Shown: one piece after another, positions 22,500 to 34,475 of the stretch | Position numbering within the stretch: the stretch's first letter is position 1 | How the letters are laid out: each line of letters begins with the position of its first letter | Source: Phycomyces nitens | Taxonomy: Eukaryota; Mucoromycota; Mucoromycetes; Mucorales; Phycomycetaceae | Length of the DNA: 64,000 nucleotides | Reading direction: 5' to 3' | Assembly (NCBI GenBank): GCA_022702545.1 | Contig: JAHRBC010000003.1 | Coordinates: forward strand, 2,108,001 to 2,172,000 | Program-made: the position numbers and the translations under genes | The notes under the pieces: generated by a model | The model's database searches: none | What the model was told of the DNA's origin: nothing | What the model saw: the letters and a program-made list of their open reading frames with translations, nothing else

Positions 22500-23101
22500 T
22501 TGAACAAAAAGTAATATATGCCAAGGCTTTTTTTTTCTTTTTTCTTTTTTGAACTGAGCACAGGAAAGCGGCTCTGTTTTTGTGACCTAAAAAAGCGTAA
22601 TATATCCAAATAGGGATCGTAAAAGATGAATCATAAATACAAGGTCGATATATATTTGTAGACAAACAGGCGTCATTTCTATAAGCATCTTTGTGTTTGC
22701 AATATATAGTAATAGTAATAGTCTTTATTCGTATTTGAAATTAAATATTTATATTTATATATAGATGAAATTCTTCATTCCAACTTACGCATACTTTTTT
22801 ACTATCTATAGTATTCTAACAGGCACAGAGAATTAACAATACCCAACACACATACACACATACACACACACACACACACAAATTATCTTTCTTCTTCCTC
22901 TTCTTCCTCTTTATACTTTGAACATGTTTGGGTTGATCTAACATACAGCGCAAAAAAAAAGAAAAAAAAGGTGAGCGAGTCGATAATCACAGGAACAAAA
23001 ATTGAGGCAAATAATTTGAAGCGCCATTTTTGTCCTGTCCCAGATGCTGAACGGTTTGTATGTGAATTGAAAAAACAAAGTCTGCAAAAGGCCTGGTCTG
23101 G
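22500..23101. other. spacer upstream of the decarboxylase gene
   Basis: AT-rich sequence with a CA repeat (about 22848-22880) and TTC-type pyrimidine tract (about 22891-22912). It holds the decarboxylase promoter on one side and the 3' end of the SERF gene on the other. No gene was seen. Confidence 0.5.
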
Positions 23102-23400
23102 TTAGGCCTTGCCTGCTGCACTCTCCTGCTCCTTTTTGGCCAAGGCAGCTTCTTGCTTGGCACGCATAATAGCAGCATCACTAGAGACAAATCTTAGTAT
23201 TTTCTTTTTGATTCGCAACCATAGAATATAGTACCTCTCCTTCTTTTGATTGATGGTCTGGCCATTGAGAGATGTCTTGCCCTTCTTGGCTTCAGCCATC
23301 TTCTTCTGGTTCTTTGCACGAGCTTGTTCTCTCTGATTACCGCCTATGCAGAGTATGAGACATGAACAGGCTTCGGTAATGGGAGTAACCTACGGGCCAT
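23102..23400 (-). CDS. SERF / 4F5 family small basic protein
   Basis: Three exons give 64 residues: MARGNQREQARAKNQKK, then KKGKTSLNGQTINQKKESD, ending AALAKKEQESAAGKA. This is the 4F5/SERF family, whose N-terminus MARGNQRELARQKNMKK is near-identical. SERF proteins are small, charged and disordered; in animals they promote amyloid assembly, and the cellular role in fungi is not settled. The first coding exon is only 7 nt (ATGGCCC, 23400-23394) and is joined to GCGGTAATCAG, which restores the conserved MARGNQRE start. Starting at the internal ATG (MAEAKKG) would drop the family signature. It is divergent from the DeSI-type gene at 23746. Confidence 0.9.
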
Positions 23401-23745
23401 GATGATGAAATGGAAACAAAAGAAATAAAAATTTTTTGGTCTCTCGTATTTTATTCAAAGGCGGAGATTGAAGTCCACCCATGCTTCCCACTTGCAAGAA
23501 CTGAAAGAGAAAGGGCTAGAAAAAGGAGGTTGCGAAATTCAAAAAAAAAAATAGAGGCAGATAAATAAACCTCATTCTTGAGCATGCCCAGAGATACAGG
23601 GATCAAGAAAATATACAAACAAAACTATTGAGCCAAGTACAGCACTGACGATATTAGAAGAAGTCAAAGATACACATGTATCATATAAAAAAGATAAAGC
23701 CAACCAAATCCAATAAATCTCCGCTCTCTTTTTCTTTTCTGCGTA

Positions 23746-24971
23746 ATGTTTGCCTCTGTTCTGAATGTATTTACAAAGGCTGGTCTAAAGCCATCTCCTG
23801 ATGAAAGGCGCCAAGGTAGACCGCATTAGAATACATTCAGTGGTTGTTAATGTACTTGCTCTTCAGTGTTTATTAATGTATATGACATGGTAAGCACCAT
23901 TTAACCAACGATCGGGACAATTCCATTGATAATCAATACAATAATCAGCTTCAACCTAGTCTGTTGACAAACATGGGACATCATATTGGTGTTGGTATGA
24001 TTTTCAATAATCTGGTCAAGAACAATACTGATAGCCAAAGTTAGGGATCTACCATTCAGGAGTAGAGATCCATGGCCATGAATACTGCTTTGGAGGCCAT
24101 GAATATGAAGGAATTACAGGCGTATTTGTAGTGGAGGCCAAGGTTGGTCCTCCGGGTGTATTGTTCAAGTGAGTAGGCCGGTAAATAGTCTCCAAGCGTA
24201 TGTGTGAGTAATGGACATCTTTTAGACAATCGATCCACATGGGTTGTACCGAATTATCAGATGAGGCGATTGGACAGGTGCTCAAGGAGCTCTCGAAAGA
24301 GTTTATTGGAACTTCATATAATTTGCTCACTCGGTAAAATAAGCGGTTCTTAATACATGGCCAGAATAGCTTGCTGATGTGCATTCTTTAGTAATTGCAA
24401 TCATTTCACAGAGACACTTGTTCAACGACTAGTAAAGAAACCGGCTCCAAAATGGATCAATAGGGCTGCCAAGCTAGGCACAATGTTTCCTTGCATTATT
24501 CCTACAGAATGGGTTGAGCCACCAGACTTGGAAGCTGGAGGCAATTCCGTGAGCCTTCCTACTGAAACTAACCAGGCCATAAACTCTCCTGGATCTGGTA
24601 GTCGGTCGCCTTCAACAACTCTCTCTTGTTCATCAAAAACTCCCTTGAAACCCACAGAAGCTTCTCCTGAAGTCCACTCTAGTCATCCTTGTCCACGACC
24701 AAGCCAGTCTTTGGGAAAAGAGACTCATAATACTCAACGTCAAGCCAACATATCCCAGAAACCTCGGCGTAGCTCATTTCCAAACACTCAAAGACCATCT
24801 ACGTTAGAGGATAGTGAAAGTATCATTCTTGTTCGGCCGTCTCCGTTGATCGAAGACGAGCTGAACATGGATAACCCTGTAAAGGAACCAGACACATCTC
24901 GTCCAGATGTGATCAGATCAGCCACACGGCTCTCAATGAGTGCTTCTCTTCAGGAAATGGAACTTTTATAA
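23746..24971 (+). CDS. DeSI/PPPDE-type thiol isopeptidase with long Ser/Pro tail
   Basis: Six exons. Exon pieces give MFASVLNVFTKAGLKPSPDE, VFINVYDM, then HHIGVGIYHSGVEIHGHEYC with the catalytic His in YHSG, FGGHEYEGITGVF, and later GTSYNLLTRNCNHFTETLV with the catalytic Cys in NCNHF. Then WINRAAKLG. This is the PPPDE/DeSI fold, in which His and Cys form the dyad that removes SUMO or ubiquitin-like modifiers. The C-terminal ~160 residues (from about 24500) are Ser/Thr/Pro-rich and lack a domain, making the protein longer than typical DeSI (~170-190 residues). The exon joins are phase-consistent: CG|T AAT TGC AAT before the Cys motif, for example. Start is the ATG before FASVLNV. It converges on the citrate-carrier gene, 150 bp apart. 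Confidence 0.85.
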
Positions 24972-25120
24972 AATATTATAAACTATACAATATACATTTA
25001 TCAATCTATCTATTCATCCTACACCACTTTTAACATTGCTAATACATATGAGAATACAAATAAAATACAATATATTAACAAGAAGCAAAAGACTAGGTTT
25101 AGGTGCAAGCAAAATCGGCT

Positions 25121-26174
25121 TTATGTGGTCTTGAGGGTATTGAGAGCAGAATAAACCTTTTCATAGATTGTAAAAACAATTCCACCCGAGAACTACATTG
25201 TATAGAGTCCATCAGTTCATATGTCACCTAATCAGTCTAGATTTACTTACAATCAAACGAGTGAGACGAGGGGTGGTGCCCTTCCAGAGCGATAACACAC
25301 CATTCTGCTTGACAACCTTGATCAGGCAGTCAAGAGAATGCTTGTATATTTTGGCATCTAGCCCCTGCATACGCGTCTTTACTACATCAAGTGGCATGGT
25401 TGTGTAGACTGTAACAATTCCTGCCATGCCACCTGCCAGGAACGTGTGTGTAGAAGGCAAGGGCTGTCCAGGCTTATTGTGCCACTTTTCAAGCAGTTCA
25501 CGGAATGTCGAATAGCAGCTGAATCTGACTGCACTGTTTGCTCCTTGACGTGCCATAACAGGACCTACACCACGATAGATACCCTGCAAACCCTCTTCTT
25601 TGATAATCAATCGGGTACCATGTACAAGACCCTTGTACTTTGGCGTCTGGCTATTCTTGTCGTGGATCAGCTTTGTCCTGTTAATTCATCCAAGTCAAAA
25701 GGTTAGGAGTCTAAATGATCTTGAGCCTCTTTCTATACTCCATCTCAATCTCTCACACTTGACTTACTTGATGGTTTCGGAAGGAGTAACTACTAACACG
25801 GCCTCTGTCATGCCTGCACCAAGACCAGCCAACAAACTGCGAATGCCGGTCAATTTACCATTTTCATCCTTGAGCTGATTTGCAATCTGATCATAGGTCA
25901 GGAATCGTACACCAGCCTTGGCAGCATTGCCAATCGCGAGTGCAGACACACCTGTGTAGATGGCGCCAAAACCTTTTGTCTGATATGTCTTGACAAGACA
26001 GTCAATAGGACCCTTGAAACGAACTTCGCCTGGCTCTAACTTTCCACCGGCCTGCAGTTGAAGACGAGTTTTGACGTATTCGGTTGGGTAAGTCACGACA
26101 CCTTCAACACCACCAGCAAAAGTGCCTGCCAGAATAGACAGAATTGGGTCTTTGGACTTTTTGTCAGTGGCCAT
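25121..26174 (-). CDS. CTP1: mitochondrial tricarboxylate (citrate) carrier
   Basis: Three exons, about 290 residues, the size of a mitochondrial carrier. Three ~100-residue repeats are visible with the signature PxD/ExxK: PTEYVKTRLQ, PSETIKTKL and PLDVVKTRMQ. The first repeat begins DPILSILAGTFAGGVEGVVTYP and the second LTGIRSLLAGLGAGMTEAVLV; both are close to yeast Ctp1 and animal SLC25A1. It exchanges citrate for malate across the inner membrane and supplies cytosolic acetyl-CoA for lipid synthesis. The last exon (FSGGIVFTIYEKVYSALN) completes the sixth helix. Start is the first ATG (MATDKKSKDP). Substrate is inferred from similarity, though the match to this branch is good. Confidence 0.9.
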
Positions 26175-28741
26175 GTTTTCAGAGGCAATAAATTATTTGT
26201 AGTAAATTAGAAAGGAAGAGTAAATAAACAAGCGGTATTGCGCAATATTATAGACCTTTATTGTGGTGTATTATCTAGTTTGACTGATGGAATATACGCC
26301 AGATCTCATCTGTACGTATTTCCTTTTATGGGTTGGTTGTCTTTATATACAATCCGCCCTGACACACAAATCCTTCAAGCGGGGTATAAACGTATTTCCT
26401 TTTATATATACTACTTTACAGATTCTATCAATCGTGGAGCCTTTAATGCTGGCACATGGATATTTGTTTTTGAAATATCCACTCTCTAGGCAGCGTCACT
26501 TTGGAACTAGAATTTGGATACTTTCCACTACCTAATAATTGATGCTTTACCAAAAATAATAATAATACTTTATATGTATGCATATATATAACATATTTAT
26601 AAATGAGAGGCTTTTATATCACTGCAAAACCTATGCAATTTTATGATGCCAGAATATTTAAAGTATAAGAGCATCATCATTGACTGATTATGATTTCAAT
26701 CTATACTTCTCTACCATGAAAATATGAATCGTACTATGTGGAATGAAGCCTGCTTTAACAAAGAAATAGGTCTTTAGTTCTGCTTTAAAGACCTGTGATA
26801 CCCCCATCTTTTCTGTTATAATAGAGGTCTAGTCTATTATATATTTCATGCCAAGTAGTCCTGTCATTTATTGTATTTGGTGCTATATAAAGCTAATCGC
26901 GATATCACAATTTACAGTCTATTCATAGCCTTTGCTTGAAACCTCAGTAACCCAATTCTTAGACTGATAGCCTCTGTAACATCGGGGGGTTTTTTTAGGC
27001 TGAAAAGCCAAGGGCAATGCGTTCTTTAGACTGAAAAGCACCATAAAATATGCTTACATACAAGCCTTATTTGTTTGCTGATTTAAAAAATAAATAAATC
27101 GTTTTTTATTTATTTAGTATATATGCTATTTCTATGTTATTGTTTGATATCTTGTATTTAGAACGACCAACAAGTTTCTAGCTGATATATATTGGGTACA
27201 ATTTTGGAAAAGAATGGCGCTATTTAATAATACTAGGAGCAAATGTTAATTAAATAATCTTACCAGGTAAAATTATTTATAGTTGTACTTACAACATTGA
27301 TATTGTGAGTAGATTTACTGCTTGATAGATTCATGAGAATATTTCAGTATATTAGATGTGGGTTCAGATTGTCTAAATACTGTAGAGTTGTTAGTATTAT
27401 GTATATTCATATATACTATATTATCAGTGGTTTGCTTACCTGTGTGCTTGTCTTTTCAGACATGTGGATGAAGTTATTAATATATATTTAATAGAGAATA
27501 TAATATAATCATATATGTATAAGTAAAGAGATACATATGATTTGGAACAATGTAGTAGTTTACCATGATATTTGATTACAAAATTACATGATATTATTAC
27601 TTTATCTTCTTATTAAACCATATACAATGACCAGAGAGGAGAAGCTTGTTGATGATCTGTGAAAACAGCAGCAAAAACATTCAGTAATTATATAAAATAA
27701 GAGTAAAATACTTACCAGTATGTATATAAGAGCAAGAACAAAAAATGATTTACATTCCAAGGCAGTTTACCCCCCAAAAAAAGTGTGGTTAGTAAAAACA
27801 ATAATCTCAAAGAATAACATAATTGTCATTTTTATTTTACAGTTAGATACTTAATTAATACAGAAAGGCTCTAATCAGTTTTAAGCCAAGGCATTATAAA
27901 ATTACCTATATTTGATAAATTATTTTCATCATCCCCAAGAATATTAACTTTGCAACCTCCAAAAGCCAGAGAAAATACCGTAGTTTAATAATCAGTGAAA
28001 ATGAAGACATATTCTTTAATGCCCATCCAATTGAACTACCTAATATTCTTAACGCCATCCAAAATGAGCAATCAAGAAAATAGTTAATTCAAGTCTTATA
28101 CTCTTCTCAGTTCAATTGATATGTTCAGAGTTGAAATACCATACTTTTTTGCAGTGATATTATATTCGCAATTAAGTAATTTCGACCAGCGTGTTTCTCT
28201 TTTGATATATCTATATATTTAGTTCCGGTCTATTGGATCTAATATCTATTTATTGATCCAAACACATTATATTACTAAACACGGCCAAATATACAATTCC
28301 AGAAACATGGAATCAAACTGGTGTGCCATGCCCTAAATGGCACTCTAAATAAAATATGTTATTTGGTATATGGGAATCAAGTCCATGGGTAAAACAAATG
28401 CAATACCAATAGTACTCAATGGAATATATGATTCCCATGTACCAAAGATTCTTGGACAGAATTGATTTTGGTTAACATTAGATAGTCCATGTTTCCATAT
28501 AGAGTAAGGTTTATTATAATTGGTGTCCTATTCTGGGGATTGGTCCTACAGATATTGTATTGAATATCTTGGTATTTATATCAACCTTTACTATATTATT
28601 AAAGTCTATGAGGAAACGCACAAATATTAAATATAAGAATATGTGATGGTGTATTATGCTTTTCACAAGGAGAATCCATATGATTTAGGCAGTTGGAAGC
28701 ATTTTCTGTATCTGGGAATATTTTCTCTTCTTTTCCTGTTT
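26175..28741. other. 2.6-kb AT-rich spacer, no gene seen
   Basis: Long AT-rich interval between the citrate carrier and the ABC transporter. Frames at 26238-26535 are short, without codon character, and lie just upstream of the carrier start. No splice-joined exons, tRNA or rRNA were recognised. An 18-bp imperfect inverted repeat lies at 28362-28446. Confidence 0.5.
28362..28446. repeat. short inverted repeat, ~49-bp loop
   Basis: Arms TTTGGTATATGGGAATCA (28362-28379) and TGATTCCCATGTACCAAA (28429-28446) are complementary at 17 of 18 positions. They could form a hairpin, lie in a gene-free spacer, and have no nearby ORF. Confidence 0.6.
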
Positions 28742-31700
28742 TTATGTGCTTGCCGAACAATCTCCACCAGATTCAGCCAAATCGCTTTCTTCATTTTGTT
28801 GCTTTTGCCACATCTCATAGTAGACACCTACTCGCCACAATAGATTGGTAATTAGTCAAACTAGTAATCTCTTTGAATTGAAAGACCGTTTACCTTGGCC
28901 AAGGTTAGATTTTGCCTGATTGATGAGCTCTTGGTGGCTTCCTGACTCGATTATCATACCATCCTTAATTCTAATAATAAAAATAAGAATAATAAGAATA
29001 GTAATAATACTCACAATTTAGTCAATAAACATATTCGTTAAACTTACACTAGAATCAAATCTGCGTCTACAATTGTTGATAGACGGTGAGCAATCACAAG
29101 CGTAGTACGATGTTCTGTCATTTTATTGAGTGCAATTTGGATCTGCCTTTCTGTAGTACTATGAAATAAGAATTATCAGTCAATTAACCTTAATGTCTGT
29201 ATTCCGTTACACATTTTTTTTCTTACTTGTCCAATGCGCTTGTGGCTTCATCCAAAAGAATCACAGAAGGATCCTTGAGAATGGTACGTGCAATGGCCAC
29301 CCTTTGCTGTTACAGAAAATAAAGGCTGATGAGCTTTTGTACATTTATCTATCCACAGCCACCCGAATCCTCTTACCTTTTCGCCTCCACTCAGCCGAAG
29401 TCCGCGTTCTCCAACCATTGTATTGTAGCCTAACCCAAAAGAAGAAGAGTATACATTTGAACCATGTACACAAACACAAACATAAACATAAACATAAAGC
29501 TTACCATCAGGGAAAGACATAATTCTATCGTGAATCTGAGCAGCCTTGGCGGCATTGATCACCTGTTCTTCCGTTGCTTCCACATCGCCATAGCGAATGT
29601 TGTACAGAATCGTATCATTGAATAGAACGGTGTCTTGAGGAACAACGCCGATTTTGTCTCGAAGAGAATTTTGTTTGACTTTGGAGATATCTTGGCCGTC
29701 AATAAGGATACGCCCAGACATTGGGTCATAGAATCTAAACAGGAGCCGGAGCAGAGTCGATTTTCTAAATAAATGAAATCAAAAGATTAGCACAGACAAG
29801 CTCTGGTTCTCGTATTCGAAACATCTTACCCTCCTCCAGATGGGCCAACTAGAGCAACTGTTGCACCCTCTGGAACCGAAAACGATATATTTTTCAAGCC
29901 AGCCTGATTTGAATCATACGAAAAAGAGACATTTTCTAATAAACATTCCAAATATTAGTATTTATCCAAAAGACCAATGACAATTGTTATTTCTTGTATT
30001 CAATTTACCAAAAACAACGTGTCCTTGTTTCATAACAAACTCTTTTGCACCAGCTACATCCTGGACCGTGTTTGTTTCTTCAAAGAGTTGGAGCATCTTT
30101 TCCATGTCGATAAAGTTTTGTTGGATCATTCTATAATACATTCCAAAGAAGTGTAGCTGGTTTAAAATATTAGAGTTGTTGAATTATTGTTCATTGAAAC
30201 CACTTATTGTAAACTTACTGGAGTGTAGAGCTGCATCATGTATATATTAAATGCCACAAAGTCTCCTGCTGTCAATTGTCCTCGAGATACTTCCCATGCA
30301 AAGAGCAAACTACCCGCCAAAAGTCCAGTAGTAATGACTGTGTTTTGAGTGAGATTGAGGATATTGAGAGAGATGGAGCACTTCCAGTCTGCCTTTTGAT
30401 ATTCCACAATAGCATTCTTGTATCTCTCAATCTCATACTCTTCATTTCCGTAATACTTTACAGTCTCGAAATTTAAAAGAGAATCAACAGCCTTGGCGCG
30501 GGCATCATTGTCAATGGTGTTCATTTCGCGTCTAAAATTGTTGCGCCATTCGGTGAGTTTTACGGTGGCGTAGAGATAAAACACCATGGTGGCCAAGACG
30601 ATCAGGCCAAATGGGGGCGAAAATCGGGCATAAAAGACAAAAACTGCAATAACAATGTTGGCCAGGGCAGGAAGGACTTGAAAGACAGCCTGGTTGAGCA
30701 ATTGGACGACACTGGTTGTTCCGCGGTCCATTACTCGAAGCACTTCGCCGGTTTTGCGGTTAACGTGAAACTGGAGTGACAGACTATGCAAGTGACTAAA
30801 CATCTTTACAGATAAATTCAGGGATGTGTATTGGGCGACAGGAATCCACAGCCAGTTCTGGATCACTTGGATAAGGCCAGACTATAGAGAGTGGGTGTAA
30901 GTGTAAGTGTAAAGGTGCCTGGGGGACATTACCCCTCCTTGCAAGAACTTTAGTGCAATAAACCAAAGCACGATTCCCCATGCAAATTTTCCTAGATATA
31001 GATTATAGTGAATATCGATCCATAAACCAATCTCTGCCTGCTGAGAATCTACCTGGATTGTCCTTCATCTCATCAACTAATTTTCCAATCTGGAGAGGTG
31101 TAAACACATTGATCACCAAACCAAGCAGCATCAGCATAAAACATAGCAAGACGGTCAATTGGAGTCTAATGCTGTCCTGTGGCCAAATAAGCGGCAACAC
31201 TTTCTTTAGGTTGTCCATAACATTCGGCACTTTGGACATTTTCGGTTCCCTGGCATGTTCCTCCAGACGTGAGCTTGTCATGGATCCATAACTTTGGTTA
31301 TTCGAACTTGAGAGCAGAGGCTGGGACCTGTGTTGAGGAAGAGAGCGAGATAGAAAGTGTACGATGGAGAGGATTGCAATAAAGATAATGATTATATAGC
31401 GTAAAAAGAATACAGCCAGTAATGCACTATCGAATACGGAGAAGATTGTACCTAACCAGGGATTGGTGTATGCAAATACATGTATTTTCAAGTGAAAGAA
31501 ACTATCAATGTTTTGAAGGTCTGGGTACTATTCCTCGCAGAAACGTTTATTGTAGTCATTACACTGTGCCTTTTACCTGGTCTAGGATTCTTAATGGCCT
31601 TGATCCACAATCGAGCAATATCCGATTCCCACATTAGAGCAATCATCCAAAACACATAGGGAAGCCAATGCCATTTCGAGAATAGATGGGTCTCACGAAG

Positions 31701-32084
31701 TAAGAGGCCCAAGTTGATTACCCAGGCAAGCCAGGAACAGGCAATATAGTATGCTAGGATATTTGACATCCAATAATGGTCAACAAACACTCGAATGATC
31801 ATAATAGCCGTGTCGCCAGCAAAACTAAGTAGGACGGCGATGCATAATAAGATGATCAATTTCGAGAGAGGCGATAATCTACGACTAAGCTCTGATGATT
31901 CAGCTAGGTTTGTGTATGAGTTCTGACGAGTCTGGAGATATCGCCCGAGACCAGCTAGAGTAACAAGAGTCAAAAGTAAGGTAGGAGAAAGGAAGAAGGG
32001 AGAGGACCAGATGAAAATCCCGGAAGAATAGTAAGGTGGAAGGGGAAAGAATACATCTGGCACGCTAAAAAGCTCTGTTGACAT
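28742..32084 (-). CDS. half-size ABC transporter, HMT1/ABCB6-type
   Basis: At least eleven exons. The N-terminal ~250 residues hold several hydrophobic helices (a TMD0-like extension), then the core TMD with [40 protein letters not shown] and the family-typical [12 protein letters not shown]. The nucleotide-binding domain follows: Walker A GPSGGGKSTLLRL (split by an intron between GGG and KST), Q-loop [13 protein letters not shown], signature [14 protein letters not shown], Walker [13 protein letters not shown] and switch His region IAHRLSTI. This order, with a TMD0, matches HMT1 (vacuolar phytochelatin/heavy-metal transport) and ABCB6/7. The ATG at 32084 is chosen because the frame upstream starts only at TTG. 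The C-terminus is a short polar tail after YYEMWQKQQ. Membrane and substrate are inferred. Confidence 0.9.
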
Positions 32085-34475
32085 TGTCAACGGCAATAGT
32101 ATGTAAAAGATAAAGGATTCTGGACCCAAGATTAGCAGGCAACACAGAGTATGGTTTATAAAAATATTTTATTATTATTGAGGGGATTCAGGTTTTTTTT
32201 TCCCAAAAAAAAAAGAAATAAAATATAGTGATGGCGAAATCCAATGTCCCTGGTAAATTATCTGAATCTTATTTATCCAGCAAATGTATGTAGAATTACA
32301 AACTGTTTTTAAATCCCATCTTTATTTGCTTTGCAATTTATTCTAATTTATACAATTGATCTTTGCATCTCAATGAAATGTAGATTGAATTATTAGAATT
32401 TGATCATACTACATATATTTATGCCTTTTAGTAGTTTATGCAGCACACTCGATATAAAAAAAAGACGCATCAAAAACTGGTCCAAAGATTCATTAGCTTC
32501 ATTGCGTTCAATTTTGAATCATTATAACGATTTTGAGAATCAACAATGACCGGATGACTATGCGACTAGGCATTCAAGATATCATAAAACGCAAACTCAC
32601 CATTGTTTCTCGAGATGCTGCTAATAATTATGCTTATAGGATACAATACCAAAGGAATTGATCCAAAGAAACTCTGAAACTGACAACAGTGGTCAATCCA
32701 CCATTGGCAATAGCTATATTTAATATAAGACTATTGAAGGATTAGACTTTGGACAGGTGAACTGAATACCAGGACATGAATTGCCATTATGATTAGTAAT
32801 AGATTTTGTACTGTTAATAGCCAGAATACGATAATACTGAACAAAGGTTATCTTATTAGTTCATCAGTATTAGCACTTTGATATATCTTTGCATTGATTT
32901 TCTAATATTTTTGTTGATTAATAGAAACATTGCCAGATACAATCATCTTGACAGCCCCTCTACCTCTACCAAAGCGAAAAAGAAAAAAAGAAAAAAACTT
33001 GCAGATTCTATAGCAATATTGCCTCTTTTTCCTCGTCGTTCTACCCATTTGATCTGATATATGCACCAGTTGGCTATACTTATATAATTGAGATGTGCGA
33101 CCAGTGGCAATAATAAGGGTAATTCTGCTTTGCCAAAGAGTGTCTATAAAACCATTCTCGTCTTTAAAAGAGCTGTTCAAAATCGTACACTGTATACCCA
33201 ACCACGTTCATACCCAGCATTGGAGCAAATGGCTCTCACTAATATCATCACCTCTACATACTTATGACATAGTACAACAAGAATTGAGAACATAGGAATG
33301 GAATTAGACTTTATTAGCCCGTCTGTTTCTACCTTTTTGTGTCTGCTGTTTTCTGATTACGGCCTGGTCCAAGTTGAGTTTGATACTACTTTCTGGTATA
33401 TCTTTCAACTGTTATCAGCAAGGAAATGCTGTGAAAAAAATGTAAAAGGCCACAGTATCAAATGCTTTTCTCATCATGTTTGATTTACAATGACACGGTG
33501 GCCATGGTTCTGGAGATGGAAATATGCCAAAAGAATTCAAATGAGTTATTGACCAAGCACTTGCATGATGCTTATAAATATATAGACCTAAATGTTAAAT
33601 TTACCTTTAAGAGTAAAAGATCATGATTGTCAGACCATCTGAAACGTCTATCAGCCCCATGTTCACCCCACACTTTCTTGTCTTGACCCCATTTATCACA
33701 GCCAAAAAGTGTACGCCTTGCTGTGTTATAAGCTTTTTCTCTCCTTTTTATCATGTCAATACATTATATAATGTCTTTTAATAATGAATATCTTGCAAAT
33801 GAACCTCTCTATCCATAAAACAAGTATTGGAATATAACTCGAATTCCAACGTTTAGTGAAAAACATATTCAAACCACTTGATCTCTTGTTAACATCTAAT
33901 TTTAAATCGATGCAATATAAAAACTGTTTTTTTTTATTTAGTTTAATCATCCAATTATGGATTGATATCGGTACAGCCGATTAAGCTCTATAATAGCTGG
34001 CCTTTTACCAATTTTTTTTTATTGAAACAACATTATAAAAACTGCTTATTTTAGTAAGTAAATCTTTATCACCAATTGATAAATCGATAAATTTACCAGC
34101 CGCACTGTACATTGAAGCCCCTCCCAAAAAAAACAGCTTATCGATTTTACTTTGAAAGATGACCAACGTTATGCCACCCGCTTTACAGATAATTAGCAAT
34201 ATTGATAGAGATTTTATTATATTTATATATTGGAGAAACCAAAAAAAAAGAAGGTGATTTACATTTGATCATGGTTTTGCTTTTGCGTTTATACATAATA
34301 ATGACAAAAATACAGTAATGGTCATACCTTGAGCGGTAAAGGAAGGGAAATATAGATACATACATATGGAATCAAGGAATGGACAAGGAAGAAGAAGAAG
34401 AAGAAGAAGAAGAAGAAGAAGAAATATAAATAAATAAATAATGAACAAAGGAATGTTGATTCGAAAATGGGGATA
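32085..34475. other. 2.4-kb AT-rich spacer, no gene seen
   Basis: Intergenic DNA between the divergently unrelated ABC and monooxygenase genes, with a GAA microsatellite at 34388-34423 next to the latter's 3' end. Several short minus-strand frames (for example 33572-33754, with RRFRWSDNHDLLLLK) have peptide-like character but no recognised family. They could be decayed mobile-element DNA. No complete gene was found. Confidence 0.45.
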
